From Eubacteriaceae bacterium (lineage in GTDB: Bacteria; Bacillota; Clostridia; Lachnospirales; Lachnospiraceae): a stretch of DNA of 62,158 bases. Below the pieces are notes generated by a model. The model was given only the letters and a program-made list of their open reading frames with translations, did no database searches and had not been told where the DNA came from. Within the stretch, counting starts at the first letter, position 1, and each line of letters starts with the position of its first letter. The translations under genes were made by a program, and so were the position numbers. The DNA is taken from NCBI GenBank assembly GCA_910574015.1, contig CAJSYQ010000021.1:1-62158 (forward strand). Direction: 5' to 3'. Positions 44,553 through 53,628 of this stretch are shown one piece after another.

Positions 44553-44574
44553 ATTTCATAAACTTTGATATAAT
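44547..44574 (+). promoter_or_regulatory. Promoter of the ABC-F leader
   Basis: TTGTAA (44547-44552), 16-bp spacer, TATAAT (44569-44574). The transcript would have an untranslated leader of about 320 bases before the ABC-F gene, carrying the small ORF at 44735. Confidence 0.65.
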
Positions 44575-44734
44575 GTGGAATAGAGAGAATCTCATTTTGA
44601 TTCTGCAGACTGATAGCAATAAAGACAAATAAAGAGGTTGAGACATAAAGTGATTATTTTAAACAGATAAGAAGACACTGCAAAATAGAACAGAATGATC
44701 GAAGACAGATACCTGTGTTAGGAGGATATTCTTA

Positions 44735-44824
44735 ATGGAATCTGTACTTTGTTTCGTTTTGCTTTTGGGACAGATGTCTTTTTTTCGTCTGAAGCTTTAT
44801 GACTCAGGCTCTTTTTGTATATAA
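44735..44824 (+). CDS. 29-aa leader peptide upstream of ABC-F
   Basis: ATG behind AGGAGG with ideal spacing, encoding a 29-residue hydrophobic peptide (MESVLCFVLLLGQMSFF at the start) and a TAA stop. Beyond it lie a CAGATG/CGTCTG hairpin with a T run and, nearer the gene, a CCGG-CGGG/CCCG-CCGG hairpin just before the ABC-F ribosome site. Many antibiotic-inducible ABC-F genes are controlled by ribosomes stalling on such a leader. Confidence 0.65.
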   Translation: MESVLCFVLLLGQMSFFRLKLYDSGSFCI

Positions 44825-44902
44825 ATATAAAAATGATAGAAGTTTGGGCCCGGCAGGCGGGGGGGAGATCCCGTCCGGCTCTATGAGAGAGGAGTGAGGC
44901 GT

Positions 44903-46441
44903 ATGCTGCAATTAAAAGATGTGAGTATAACTTATAAAAAGGATTTGAGGGTATTGATTTCCCAGCTGTCTCTTGTGCTGAATCCGGGAGACAAGGCAGC
45001 ACTGATCGGAGAGGAGGGAAATGGCAAATCTACACTGATGAAGCTGATCTATGATGAGGGAATGGTGGAAGACTATATTGAATTCTCCGGTGATATTATA
45101 CGGAATGGCAGTGTGCAGGGATATCTTAAACAGGAATTGGACAGCGGAGATAAAGAAATGTCGGTGTATGAGTTTATGGAACAGGAACCGGCCTTCTATG
45201 ATATGGATGCAAAAGAACTGGCAGGGCTGGCAGGTAAACTCGGTCTCTCTGTAGAGATGCTTTATTCGGATCAGAGAGTTGGGACGTTGTCTGGCGGTGA
45301 GAAGGTCAAGCTGCAGATCATACGCATTCTCTGCCGACGGCCGGATGTGTTATTGCTGGATGAGCCGTCCAATGACATTGATCTGGAGACGCTGGAGTGG
45401 CTGGAGAGGTTTATAAACCAGTGGGAGGGTGCGGTATTATTTATATCCCATGATGAGACTTTTCTGGAGAGAACGGCAAACAGGATCATCCATCTGGAGA
45501 TGCTAAAGAAGAAAAGAGAGCCGCGGCATACTATTAGCAATACGGGATACACGGAGTATATAGAAATGCGCGGGCATCAGCTGGAAAAACAGGAGCAGCT
45601 GGCAAGGAAAGAGAGGAGTGAATATCGGGCACAGCAGGAACGCTTCCGGCGTATCCAGCAGAAGGTGGAGCACCAGCAGAATATTATCACCCGGCAGGAT
45701 CCTCATGGCGGCAAGCTTCTCAAAAAGAAGATGAAGGCGGTGAAATCCATGGAACATCGCTTTGAAAAGGATGCTGCAGATATGACAGATATGCCAGAGA
45801 CGGAAGAAGCGATACGGTTTCGTTTTCACGGAGCTCACGGAATCCCTCAGGGAAAGATTGTGTTGGAAATGAAAAAGGAGAAGCTCACCGCAGGGGGGCG
45901 TCTGTTGTCGGAGAATATAGATTTTCAGGTGAGAGGGCCTCAGAAGGTATGCATTATCGGTAAAAATGGAGTGGGGAAGACTACGATGCTGAAAAGGATT
46001 GCCGGCCTGCTGCTGGGAAGAGAGGATATACGGGCCGCTTATATGCCTCAGGACTACAAAGATAGAATGGACTTTGACAGTACACCCGCGGCATTCTTAA
46101 CGAGGACAGGGGATCGGGAGGAACTGACGAAGATCCGTACATTTCTGGGGAGTTTAAAATATACGGCGGAGGAGATGGAACATCCGATCCGGGAATTGTC
46201 TGGAGGACAAAGGGCAAAATTATTTCTGCTGGGGATCAGCATGCATGGGGCGAATGTACTGATTCTGGACGAACCCACAAGGAATTTTTCACCCTTGTCC
46301 AACCCGGTGATCCGGCAGATGCTGAAAGAATTTAACGGAGCCGTCATCAGTGTGTCCCATGACCGCAAATATATATCAGAGGTATGTGATACGGTATATG
46401 AACTGACAGCAGAAGGGTGCAGAAAAATTGAGTGGAATTAA
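44903..46441 (+). CDS. ABC-F ribosomal protection protein
   Basis: 512 aa from the ATG at 44903 behind GAGAGGAG. Two ATPase domains and no membrane segment: Walker A GEEGNGKST and GKNGVGKTT, signatures LSGGEKVKLQ and LSGGQRAKLF, Walker B LLLDEPSNDID and LILDEPTRNFS. The linker (about 195-300) is a charged helical hairpin, which reaches the ribosomal peptidyl-transfer site in antibiotic-resistance ABC-Fs. The altered second Walker B context (TRNFSPLS) is like Lsa/CplR-type proteins as I recall them. Likely effect: tolerance to lincosamides, streptogramin A or pleuromutilins. Confidence 0.85.
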   Translation: MLQLKDVSITYKKDLRVLISQLSLVLNPGDKAALIGEEGNGKSTLMKLIYDEGMVEDYIEFSGDIIRNGSVQGYLKQELDSGDKEMSVYEFMEQEPAFYDMDAKELAGLAGKLGLSVEMLYSDQRVGTLSGGEKVKLQIIRILCRRPDVLLLDEPSNDIDLETLEWLERFINQWEGAVLFISHDETFLERTANRIIHLEMLKKKREPRHTISNTGYTEYIEMRGHQLEKQEQLARKERSEYRAQQERFRRIQQKVEHQQNIITRQDPHGGKLLKKKMKAVKSMEHRFEKDAADMTDMPETEEAIRFRFHGAHGIPQGKIVLEMKKEKLTAGGRLLSENIDFQVRGPQKVCIIGKNGVGKTTMLKRIAGLLLGREDIRAAYMPQDYKDRMDFDSTPAAFLTRTGDREELTKIRTFLGSLKYTAEEMEHPIRELSGGQRAKLFLLGISMHGANVLILDEPTRNFSPLSNPVIRQMLKEFNGAVISVSHDRKYISEVCDTVYELTAEGCRKIEWN

Positions 46442-46565
46442 AATGAGAACCCGCTGTTAAATACTAGGAAGATAAAAGAGAAACCTTAAAAAAGTCAAGA
46501 CCATATCTGGGCGATATGATATACTGACAGTACATCATGATGTAGTAAGAGGAAGGAAGAAACAA

Positions 46566-48027
46566 ATGAGCTATTCAACCATGGCACATGTACTGATTAG
46601 TTATGTGGAAAATCATCTGTGAGACCTGGATCTGAAAAAAATGTCAGACAGTTTTGGTTTTTTTGAAGTCTATCTGCGGGAGCTTTTTTCAAAAAATATG
46701 AATGTTCCAATGATGCAGTATTGCAGGAGACGGCTACTGATCACATCGGCTTTTGAACTGCTGCACACGGATAAAAAAATAATAGATATTGCCCTGGGAT
46801 GTGGATTTTCTAATCATGAATCGTATACAAGAGCGTTTCAAAAGATTTTTGGCATGTCTCCCAGCCAGTTTCGGCAGAATAGGCCGCTGATCGGCAGGAA
46901 ACAGCTGCATACTGGTGTGTTTGGGTTGGAATGGCTCGCCAGGAAAGAGATAAGGAGCGAGACGATTATGAAACTAGACAATGAGAATACGATATTATAC
47001 GGCATCCGGAAAATCGAATGGGGAGCATATGAGAGCAATACCACGTTCCCAATCTGCATCAAGGCAGTTTCAGTGTATTTGGGGGATGATGTCTCCTATG
47101 GGTATATTATGGCAGTGACAGGAGCGGCCTTCCGACTGGTTTGGAACCGGACAACCTGGGATCTAAGTAATGTTGATATATTTCATGCATTGAGGGAGTC
47201 CAATGAAATCTATCAGTATGGAGCCAGGGCACCGGGAAGAGAGTTTTCCTTCCAGGGGAGAGAGGAAGGGACCCAAAAAGGAGGAGTTCCTGGCGTATAT
47301 TAAGGAACACATCGCCCAGGGGTATCCGGTAATTGCGCTGGGGATCATTGGACCACCGGAGCCGTACATTGTTGCCGGATATGAAGCTGCCGGGGATGTT
47401 CTTGTGGGCTGGAATTTCTTCCAGAACGATTCGGAGTTTGCATCGGTGGTCCGCACGATGGACAATGGATATTTTAAGTGCGGCGCATGGTGGGAAAACA
47501 CCGATACCCAGGCAGTCATGTGCATTGGAGCAGTAACAGGCGATCCCTGTGAGGACAAAGAAATCATACGGATGGCGGCAGAGATAATGAAGGCCCGGGA
47601 GGAAGACGCGTATGCCAAGGGGATAGCAGCCTATGATGCCTGGAAAACGATGCTGCTGGATGAAAAATGGTTTGAAAATGGCAATGGATTTGACGAACTA
47701 TTTTCAAAGCTGCTGGTACAGAACGATGCCATGGTATGTATCGCTGACGGCAGGAAATGGGCGGCTGAATATTTTCAGGATTTATCTGAAAAGTACGGGG
47801 TAGAAGAGAAGTCGACATGCCTGAAAATTGCAGAGCATTTCAAGACGGTCAGCGGAGCGGCCAGTGAGATGATGACTCTCATCGGCGACTGGAGCGATAT
47901 CGACAAGATGCTGGATAACTTTGGAGATCGTTCTGTCAGGGAGAAAATAAGTGAGCTGTTAGACCAGGCGAAAGAAGCAGATATCAAGGCATATGATCAA
48001 ATTATGCAGCTGTTAAGCTGTATCTGA
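46566..48027 (+). pseudogene. Broken AraC-type regulator with BtrH-like domain
   Basis: From the ATG at 46566 the frame codes 18 residues of an AraC-type DNA-binding start (YVENHL), hits TGA at 46620, then continues in frame (DLDLKKMSDSFGFF) through the second helix-turn-helix (DIALGCGFSNHESYTRAF). CGA to TGA would explain the stop. The frame ends at 47303, but the protein resumes in another frame from about 47250 (GPKKEEFLAYIKEHI) to 48027, giving a C-terminal domain of the BtrH/C39-like type (GWNFFQND). One nonsense change and one indel make it inactive unless recoded. Confidence 0.8.
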
Positions 48028-48040
48028 TGGACTGAATATC

Positions 48041-48086
48041 ATGAATCCGGGACTATCCCAAAGCTTGGAACAGTCCCGGATTGTTT
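48041..48086 (+). terminator. Terminator after the broken regulator
   Basis: AATCCGGGACT pairs with AGTCCCGGATT, followed by a T run. Confidence 0.9.
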
Positions 48087-48114
48087 TTTCTTTGTTAATA
48101 AATTGAGGATATGA

Positions 48115-49329
48115 TTATGGCAGTCTGTTATGGTCGGCAAATCGCAGCCAGGATTCCCTCAGATTGTCCTCGATAAGATCATAATCAGGACGGATCAAAC
48201 CACCACTATAGGATTTTATACTATATGCATGCCATGCTTCTTCCGGTATTTTGCTGCTATATTCGGTAATCTTCTTATTTTTTGTATTCCATTTCCGGGG
48301 CTCGGGATCGGCTTCTTCATAGATACCCCATTTTTTAGTAGTCTGGTTTTCAATGATCACTTCAACCTGTTGGTCATTGTCCAGGTCCGTGGCGGCATAT
48401 CGGATATTATTTTCCCTATTTTCTCTGCCAAGATCAGATATATATTCATCCAGCGAGATGCTCAGGGAAACAAACTGATGGAGAAATTCATCCGTGAGTT
48501 CCGTTTCCCTGTTTGAACGGTAATTATCACGGAGCATAAATTGGTTCCAGAGGGTGTGTTCCATATAGAAGCCCCATACCTCTCCGGCTTCCTTTTTGGA
48601 GATAGGAGCTTTGGTAAAATACATTGTTTTCTTTTTCAAACCGGAATATTTCTTTGTAATATCGCTGCGGCTGCATTCGCTGCCCTGTGTGTCAAAATAA
48701 TGAAATTTATTATCTTTACCTGCGTCAAATGTTTGCCTGCCAATCCGTTTGAACGTGACGCCGGAACCATTCGGCACCATATCCAGCCAGTCAGCGTCGG
48801 CATCACTCTGTGATACAAATAGTGTGTCCTGGACAATATAATGGTACTGGTTAAGGGCTGAATCATAATAACAGTCCACTTTGTTGTAACCTTCAAAGAT
48901 TTCCAGTACAGATTCTTCCCGGGGGATATCTCCGCTCATTGTCCATTTTTGTAATTTTTCATCCTTAGTTACTTCGTAAATAGAGGGGCCGTGCTGTTTT
49001 TTCTCAGCAGATACGACAATCTCCAGATAGCCGTCCTGATCCAGGTCCATCAGGGAATAGTAAGGTCCATCGATGGATGCCCCGTCGGCATTTTCGTCAT
49101 AATGTGTTTCTTCTTTATGCCAGATCTCTTCATTTTGCACAATGGTGCAGATCTGGTTATGGATCTGGGGAACCGGTTCCCTGTCTGATACAGCAGTGCC
49201 ACTAGTACTCTCTGTTACTGTGGAGAGCTGATTTGTTTTGTTTCCACATGCCGTCAAAAGTGACAGGGCGGTAAAGAAAATAAGAAAATATTTGGTCTGG
49301 TATATTATGTTCCTGTTGGATAATGTCAT
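48115..49329 (-). CDS. Lipoprotein with VCBS/FG-GAP-like repeats
   Basis: 404 aa from the ATG at 49329 behind AAAGGTGG. Lipobox SLLTAC, Ser/Thr linker, then repeats with the calcium-type pattern DLDQDGYLEIVVS near residue 95 and DLDNDQQVEVIIE near 320. Such repeats build beta-propeller blades. It is extracellular and membrane-anchored, of unknown role. It is divergent from the beta-lactamase gene. Confidence 0.7.
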   Translation of the reverse strand: MTLSNRNIIYQTKYFLIFFTALSLLTACGNKTNQLSTVTESTSGTAVSDREPVPQIHNQICTIVQNEEIWHKEETHYDENADGASIDGPYYSLMDLDQDGYLEIVVSAEKKQHGPSIYEVTKDEKLQKWTMSGDIPREESVLEIFEGYNKVDCYYDSALNQYHYIVQDTLFVSQSDADADWLDMVPNGSGVTFKRIGRQTFDAGKDNKFHYFDTQGSECSRSDITKKYSGLKKKTMYFTKAPISKKEAGEVWGFYMEHTLWNQFMLRDNYRSNRETELTDEFLHQFVSLSISLDEYISDLGRENRENNIRYAATDLDNDQQVEVIIENQTTKKWGIYEEADPEPRKWNTKNKKITEYSSKIPEEAWHAYSIKSYSGGLIRPDYDLIEDNLRESWLRFADHNRLP

Positions 49330-49383
49330 AGCGGATACCACCTTTCATATGAGCAGGTCAACAGCGCCAGTGATATAAATTAA

Positions 49384-49412
49384 AGTATACTACGATTCCG
49401 TCTGTGGTACAA
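49384..49412 (-). promoter_or_regulatory. Promoter of the VCBS lipoprotein gene
   Basis: Minus strand TTGTAC (49407-49412), 17-bp spacer, TATACT (49384-49389), about 55 bases before the start. Confidence 0.7.
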
Positions 49413-49473
49413 GCATCACTTACTCTGTCATCTCCGGCAAAGGATCTGATATACCGGACGGAAGATTATTTAA

Positions 49474-49502
49474 TTGAGGGGCAGGCAATATAATGTTATA
49501 AT
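49474..49502 (+). promoter_or_regulatory. Promoter of the class D beta-lactamase gene
   Basis: TTGAGG (49474-49479), 17-bp spacer, TATAAT (49497-49502), 41 bases before the ATG. No BlaI-type operator (TACA/TGTA dyad) was recognised. Confidence 0.75.
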
Positions 49503-49542
49503 AGCAGGGAGTACATATCGGAATGGGAGGGAAGAAAGAACT

Positions 49543-50505
49543 ATGAGGAAGAAATTTATTTGCATTTGGATTTGTATCTGTCTGGCTATTCTGGCGGGGT
49601 GTTCCTATCCTGCGGATACAAATCATAAAGAGGCAGGAGCCGGGACTGGAAGCGATGGAAAACCCAGCGCAGAAATAAGCAGCGTGACGACAAAGAAGCC
49701 AGAGGGGGAGACATTGGCAGAAGCGTCCCCGGAACCGGTCATAGTGGAAGAGGACTGGTCTGAATATTTCGACGGCCGGAATGGGGCAGCAGTTCTCTAT
49801 CATGCATCTGGTGCCCGATACAGAATCTATAACAAAAAGCTTGCCATGACCCGACGCTCTCCCTGTTCAACCTTTAAGATTATTTCCTCCCTGATAGCAT
49901 TGGAAACCGGTCTCATAGATTCCGATCATTCTACTCGCAGATGGAGTGGGGAAAAATTCTGGAACGAGAGCTGGAACCATGATATTGATTTCAGAGAGGC
50001 ATTCCGGACGTCATGTGTCTGGTATTACAGGGAGGTGATCAATGAGATTGGGAAAGAGCAGATGCAGAAACAGCTGGACGCCCTTCAGTATGGCAATTGT
50101 GATATCTCTGACTGGAAGGGAAAGCGGAATAAAAATAATAGCAATAGAGCATTAACGGGTTTCTGGATCGAGTCATCATTGAAGATCTCACCAAAAGAAC
50201 AGGCTGAGGTGATGGAGCGTATCTTTGGGGATGGATCTGTATATTCCAGGGAAACACAAAAGGAACTTCGGCGGGTGATGCTTGCAAAACGCAATAAGAA
50301 AACGGATCTTTCCATTTACGGGAAAACGGGAATGGGTGTGAAGCAGGGAAGTGTTGTTGATGCCTGGTTTACCGGGTTTGCGGAAATGGATGGAGACAGA
50401 ATCTGTTTTAGTGTCTATCTGGGCAGAACGAAGGACAGGATGGTATCTAGTGATGTGGCAAAGAAGATAGCAATAGAGATGGTATCCGATTATTTTGAGA
50501 AATAG
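49543..50505 (+). CDS. Class D (OXA-type) beta-lactamase, lipoprotein
   Basis: 320 aa from the ATG at 49543. Lipobox ILAGC (Cys20), then a linker to about 70. All class D motifs are in order: S109-T-F-K112 nucleophile, S157-C-V159, Y183-G-N, and K261-T-G. Surrounding sequence matches OXA style (SLIALETGLID, FWIESSLKIS). It should hydrolyse or bind penicillins at the outer face of the membrane, as for C. difficile CDD enzymes. No BlaR/BlaI pair lies next to it, and its spectrum is unknown. Confidence 0.85.
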   Translation: MRKKFICIWICICLAILAGCSYPADTNHKEAGAGTGSDGKPSAEISSVTTKKPEGETLAEASPEPVIVEEDWSEYFDGRNGAAVLYHASGARYRIYNKKLAMTRRSPCSTFKIISSLIALETGLIDSDHSTRRWSGEKFWNESWNHDIDFREAFRTSCVWYYREVINEIGKEQMQKQLDALQYGNCDISDWKGKRNKNNSNRALTGFWIESSLKISPKEQAEVMERIFGDGSVYSRETQKELRRVMLAKRNKKTDLSIYGKTGMGVKQGSVVDAWFTGFAEMDGDRICFSVYLGRTKDRMVSSDVAKKIAIEMVSDYFEK

Positions 50506-50539
50506 ATAATACAAAAAGAAACAGGAATGGAGGATCAGA

Positions 50540-51145
50540 ATGAGTGACATGAAGGCGAAGATGCATACGGGTGAGTTGTATCTCCCGGGAGATGAGGAAA
50601 TAATGAGGGAACAGATGGTCTATCAGGATAAGCTTTGCGAATACAATATGACAAAACCATCCGAAACAGAAAAAAGGAGGAAACTGCTGCAGAGCATGCT
50701 GGGAGATTGTGGGGAAGGGGTATATATTGAGGCGCCATTCTATGCTAACTTTGGCGGACACCATTGTCATTTTGGCGATATGGTTTACGCAAATTATCAT
50801 TTGACCTGTGTGGATGATTCACATATCTATATTGGCGATTATACGATGATTGGACCGAATGTAACCATTGCCACGGCGGCGCATCCGATTCTGCCGGAAT
50901 TGCGTGAGAAGATGTATCAGTATAATATGCCGGTACATATTGGAAGAAACTGCTGGATCGGTGCCGGTGTGGTTATAATGCCGGGGGTGACCATAGGTGA
51001 GGATACTGTGATCGGTGCCGGAAGCGTAGTGGTAAAGGATATTCCCGCAGGTGTTGTGGCTGTGGGAAATCCATGCCGGATTATGCGGGAAATCAATGAA
51101 CATGACAAAGAGTTTTATTATAAGGACAGAAAGATCATGTTGTGA
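50540..51145 (+). CDS. Hexapeptide-repeat sugar O-acetyltransferase (Maa-like)
   Basis: 201 aa. An N-terminal helical cap is followed by left-handed beta-helix hexapeptide repeats (HCHFGDMVYANYHLTC, IGRNCWIGAGVVIMPGVTIG). The catalytic histidine lies in ATAAHPILPE, and the C-terminus ends with VVAVGNPCRIM. It acetylates maltose or a related sugar with acetyl-CoA. ATG behind TGGAGG, 34 bases after the beta-lactamase gene. Confidence 0.9.
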   Translation: MSDMKAKMHTGELYLPGDEEIMREQMVYQDKLCEYNMTKPSETEKRRKLLQSMLGDCGEGVYIEAPFYANFGGHHCHFGDMVYANYHLTCVDDSHIYIGDYTMIGPNVTIATAAHPILPELREKMYQYNMPVHIGRNCWIGAGVVIMPGVTIGEDTVIGAGSVVVKDIPAGVVAVGNPCRIMREINEHDKEFYYKDRKIML

Positions 51146-51207
51146 GAGGAGTTTGGACAAGGCAGCATCTGAACCTCTCTATTCTTACTTCGGGAGGAAG
51201 GTATATC

Positions 51208-51756
51208 ATGACAAATAATAAGAATAACATACAATATAGGGAATTATATGAAAATGAGATAAACAGGAAATTATTCTGTGATTTTATCCGTCATCAGGAA
51301 GTCACGGACTGCTGGCGCAGGGAAAACGGGAAATGGGTAATAAAAAGCGATCCCTTTATCGATGACTGGTCTGAGGATGATTATAGATTTCTGGTGGAGT
51401 GTCTGAGGAGGACTATTTCTACAGGAGGCTTTGTCTGCGGTGCTTTTTGGGACGGCCGGCTCAAGGGGTTTGCCTCTGTAGAGGCTGAATTGTTTGGCGG
51501 GGAACAGGGATATCTGGATCTCTCAGCTCTTCATGTGTCTGAGGACAAGAGGGGGAACGGTGTGGGAAAGATCCTTTTCTCTTTGGCAAAGGAGTGGGCG
51601 GGGAGAAGAGGGGCCGGAAAGCTGTATATTTCGGCTCATTCGGCGGTGGAAAGCCAGGCTTTCTATAAAGCCATGGGCTGCCAGGAGGCAGAGGTTTATC
51701 ACCAGAGGCATGTGGAAGAGGAGCCGTATGACTGTCAGCTGGAATGTGAGATATAG
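51208..51756 (+). CDS. GNAT-family N-acetyltransferase
   Basis: 182 aa from the ATG at 51208 behind GGGAGGAAGG. Motif A around residue 110-125 (LHVSEDKRGNGVGKILF) binds acetyl-CoA. SAHSAVESQAFYKAMGC is the typical motif B. Substrate unknown. The preceding stop is close, so it may be cotranscribed with the sugar acetyltransferase. Confidence 0.85.
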   Translation: MTNNKNNIQYRELYENEINRKLFCDFIRHQEVTDCWRRENGKWVIKSDPFIDDWSEDDYRFLVECLRRTISTGGFVCGAFWDGRLKGFASVEAELFGGEQGYLDLSALHVSEDKRGNGVGKILFSLAKEWAGRRGAGKLYISAHSAVESQAFYKAMGCQEAEVYHQRHVEEEPYDCQLECEI

Positions 51757-51787
51757 TAGAGGATTTCAGGGTACTTTTTGTTATATT

Positions 51788-51816
51788 TTGACAAAAAGTG
51801 TGAAATACGATATAAT
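51788..51816 (+). promoter_or_regulatory. Promoter before the small membrane protein
   Basis: TTGACA (51788-51793), 17-bp spacer, TATAAT (51811-51816), both perfect, 25 bases before the ATG at 51842. Confidence 0.9.
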
Positions 51817-51841
51817 AAACAAAAAACAAAGGAGAAATCAT

Positions 51842-52180
51842 ATGAAATCAAAGTACAAAAATTTATGTAAAGGACTGGCAATTACAATTCTAGTATTAGG
51901 GGTTATTGGATCAATTGCTTTGGCTGTTGTAGGCGGCGAGGTAAAAGAGGTCTCCTACTCAGCATATTCTGGTGTATCTGCAAGAGTGCATCGTGACGGG
52001 GCAGCAACGTTTGCCTATTTAATATCAGGTTGGTTTGGAACATTTGTTTTATTCGTGATTCTATCTGCGTTGGGGGAAGTGTTGGAATATTTAGAAACGT
52101 TATTTAAAAAGGCAACGAATGTAGAGGATCAGATGACCGATGCAGATCAGGCAGATGATGAAGAGCTCCCAATATTGTAA
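51842..52180 (+). CDS. Small two-TM membrane protein
   Basis: 112 aa, ATG behind AAAGGAG. TM segments near 9-31 and 56-82, with a polar loop between (VSYSAYSGVSARVHRDGA), and an acidic tail (MTDADQADDEE). Family not recognised. It is 15 bases before the zinc-ribbon/TPR gene and shares its promoter. Confidence 0.65.
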   Translation: MKSKYKNLCKGLAITILVLGVIGSIALAVVGGEVKEVSYSAYSGVSARVHRDGAATFAYLISGWFGTFVLFVILSALGEVLEYLETLFKKATNVEDQMTDADQADDEELPIL

Positions 52181-52195
52181 GTAAGAGGTGAAAAA

Positions 52196-53617
52196 ATGTC
52201 AGAACGTTATAAAAGACTAATAATTTTTGATGAAAAACAATGGGCTGCCGGATGCCCATTGCTTTTTCTTAAAGGTGCATTATTACATGACACTAGAACA
52301 GATAAAAATATTTTACAGCTTAAATTTCAATCCTTGTGCCAAAAAAGGATAAAAGCATTTGAAATCCGTTATGATGCATATTCCTTGGGAGATGAAAAAC
52401 TGGAAAGTAAAAAATTTTCCTATTTAGATCTGTCTCTTCGAATCAATGATGTGGCAGGTGAGAATGTACCGATATACCTGGACATGAAAGAATCAAGAAG
52501 ATTTAAATTTACTGTTGCTGCCGTTTTTTATGAAGATGGTTCTTCCTGGACAGGAGACGCTGAACTGAAGAAAATAGAAGAGCAGGTTTTGATCAAGGAA
52601 GGACTGGGAAATAATCTGTCGCAGCAATTTAAAAGAGAATATTTGGAAAAAAGTAATAGAAACGCAGATTCCTTCATTTATATGCCAGTATTTAAAGAAA
52701 CCTACTGGCTATGTTCCTGTGGTGCCTTAAATAACAATGACTCGTTCAACTGCCGTGAGTGTAGAATTACAAGTGAAAATCTTCGTAAGATATATGATGA
52801 GGATTACTTACATAATAATCTGCAGGAATATATTCAGAAAGAAGAAGAAAAGCGGAAGAGGGAGGAACAGGAAAGAAAAGAATTTGAAATAAAGAAGAAG
52901 GAGGACCAAATAGCAAGACGGAAAGAGGCTGTTAAATATATTCGGTTATTATTGATATTTGCTGTTATTGGGATTGCAATTAAGGTGTCTACTGTATGGT
53001 ATAAAAAGGTATATATTCCGGACAAGATGTATTCTTCCGCAGAGAGTTCTTTTGCTTCGGGTGATTACCAGACAGCAATCAACCGCTTTACAGAATTGGG
53101 CGATTACAAGGAGTCAAAAAATAGATTGCTGGAAAGCAGATACAATTTGGCTAAGAAATATATGGAAGAGGCCAAGTATCCTGAATCGATTGAAGCTTTT
53201 AAAAAAATTGAGAAATACAAGGATGCGGGAGAGCTTATGGCATATTGCGACCGCTCTATCCGATATAATGAGGCAGTATCCTATGCCAGCGCTGGGCAGT
53301 ACGAAGCAGCATTGATAAAGATAAAAGCTTTGCCGGAGGATTTTTTAGATAAACAAAAGCTAGAGCTGCAATATATTAAAATATTAAGTAAAACATATTT
53401 TGATGCAAAAGATTATGAATCTACATATAAATTATTGAAGGAATATGATATAAATAATCATTTATTTAAAGAATCTTGTTATCAAATTGCTTTATCTCAT
53501 AAAAAAAGAACTAACTATGACACTGCGATGGATTATTTTCGTTATATTATAAATTATAAGAACTCAAAAGCTCATATAAGAAGTTGTCAAAAAGCTTTAA
53601 AAAAAGAAAGCGATTGA
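52196..53617 (+). CDS. Zinc-ribbon, one-TM, TPR-repeat protein
   Basis: 473 aa. An N-terminal beta-rich domain (1-150) is followed by a zinc ribbon (CSCGALNNNDSFNCREC, about 181-197), a charged coiled coil (about 215-250), a TM helix (about 253-272) and tetratricopeptide-like helical repeats to the end (SFASGDYQTAINRFTELGDY, YPESIEAFKKI, YDTAMDYFRYI). Same promoter as the small membrane protein. Function unknown; a membrane-tied scaffold is plausible. Base composition is AT-rich relative to its neighbours, and the stop lies in the 13-bp repeat beside the IS30 element. Confidence 0.65.
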   Translation: MSERYKRLIIFDEKQWAAGCPLLFLKGALLHDTRTDKNILQLKFQSLCQKRIKAFEIRYDAYSLGDEKLESKKFSYLDLSLRINDVAGENVPIYLDMKESRRFKFTVAAVFYEDGSSWTGDAELKKIEEQVLIKEGLGNNLSQQFKREYLEKSNRNADSFIYMPVFKETYWLCSCGALNNNDSFNCRECRITSENLRKIYDEDYLHNNLQEYIQKEEEKRKREEQERKEFEIKKKEDQIARRKEAVKYIRLLLIFAVIGIAIKVSTVWYKKVYIPDKMYSSAESSFASGDYQTAINRFTELGDYKESKNRLLESRYNLAKKYMEEAKYPESIEAFKKIEKYKDAGELMAYCDRSIRYNEAVSYASAGQYEAALIKIKALPEDFLDKQKLELQYIKILSKTYFDAKDYESTYKLLKEYDINNHLFKESCYQIALSHKKRTNYDTAMDYFRYIINYKNSKAHIRSCQKALKKESD

Positions 53618-53624
53618 TTTAATC
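53612..53624 (+). repeat. 13-bp direct repeat, left of the IS
   Basis: GATTGATTTAATC, four bases outside the IS left end; the same 13-mer lies at 55324-55336, also four bases outside the right end. It is part of an AAGCGATT/AATCGCTT stem-loop that probably terminates the upstream gene. Confidence 0.7.
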
Positions 53625-53628
53625 GCTT

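Noticed and set aside
46641-47303. Intact 220-aa AraC regulator starting at 46641
   Set aside because: The homology starts upstream at 46566 before the TGA and continues in another frame after 47250, so the open frame is only the middle of a broken gene.
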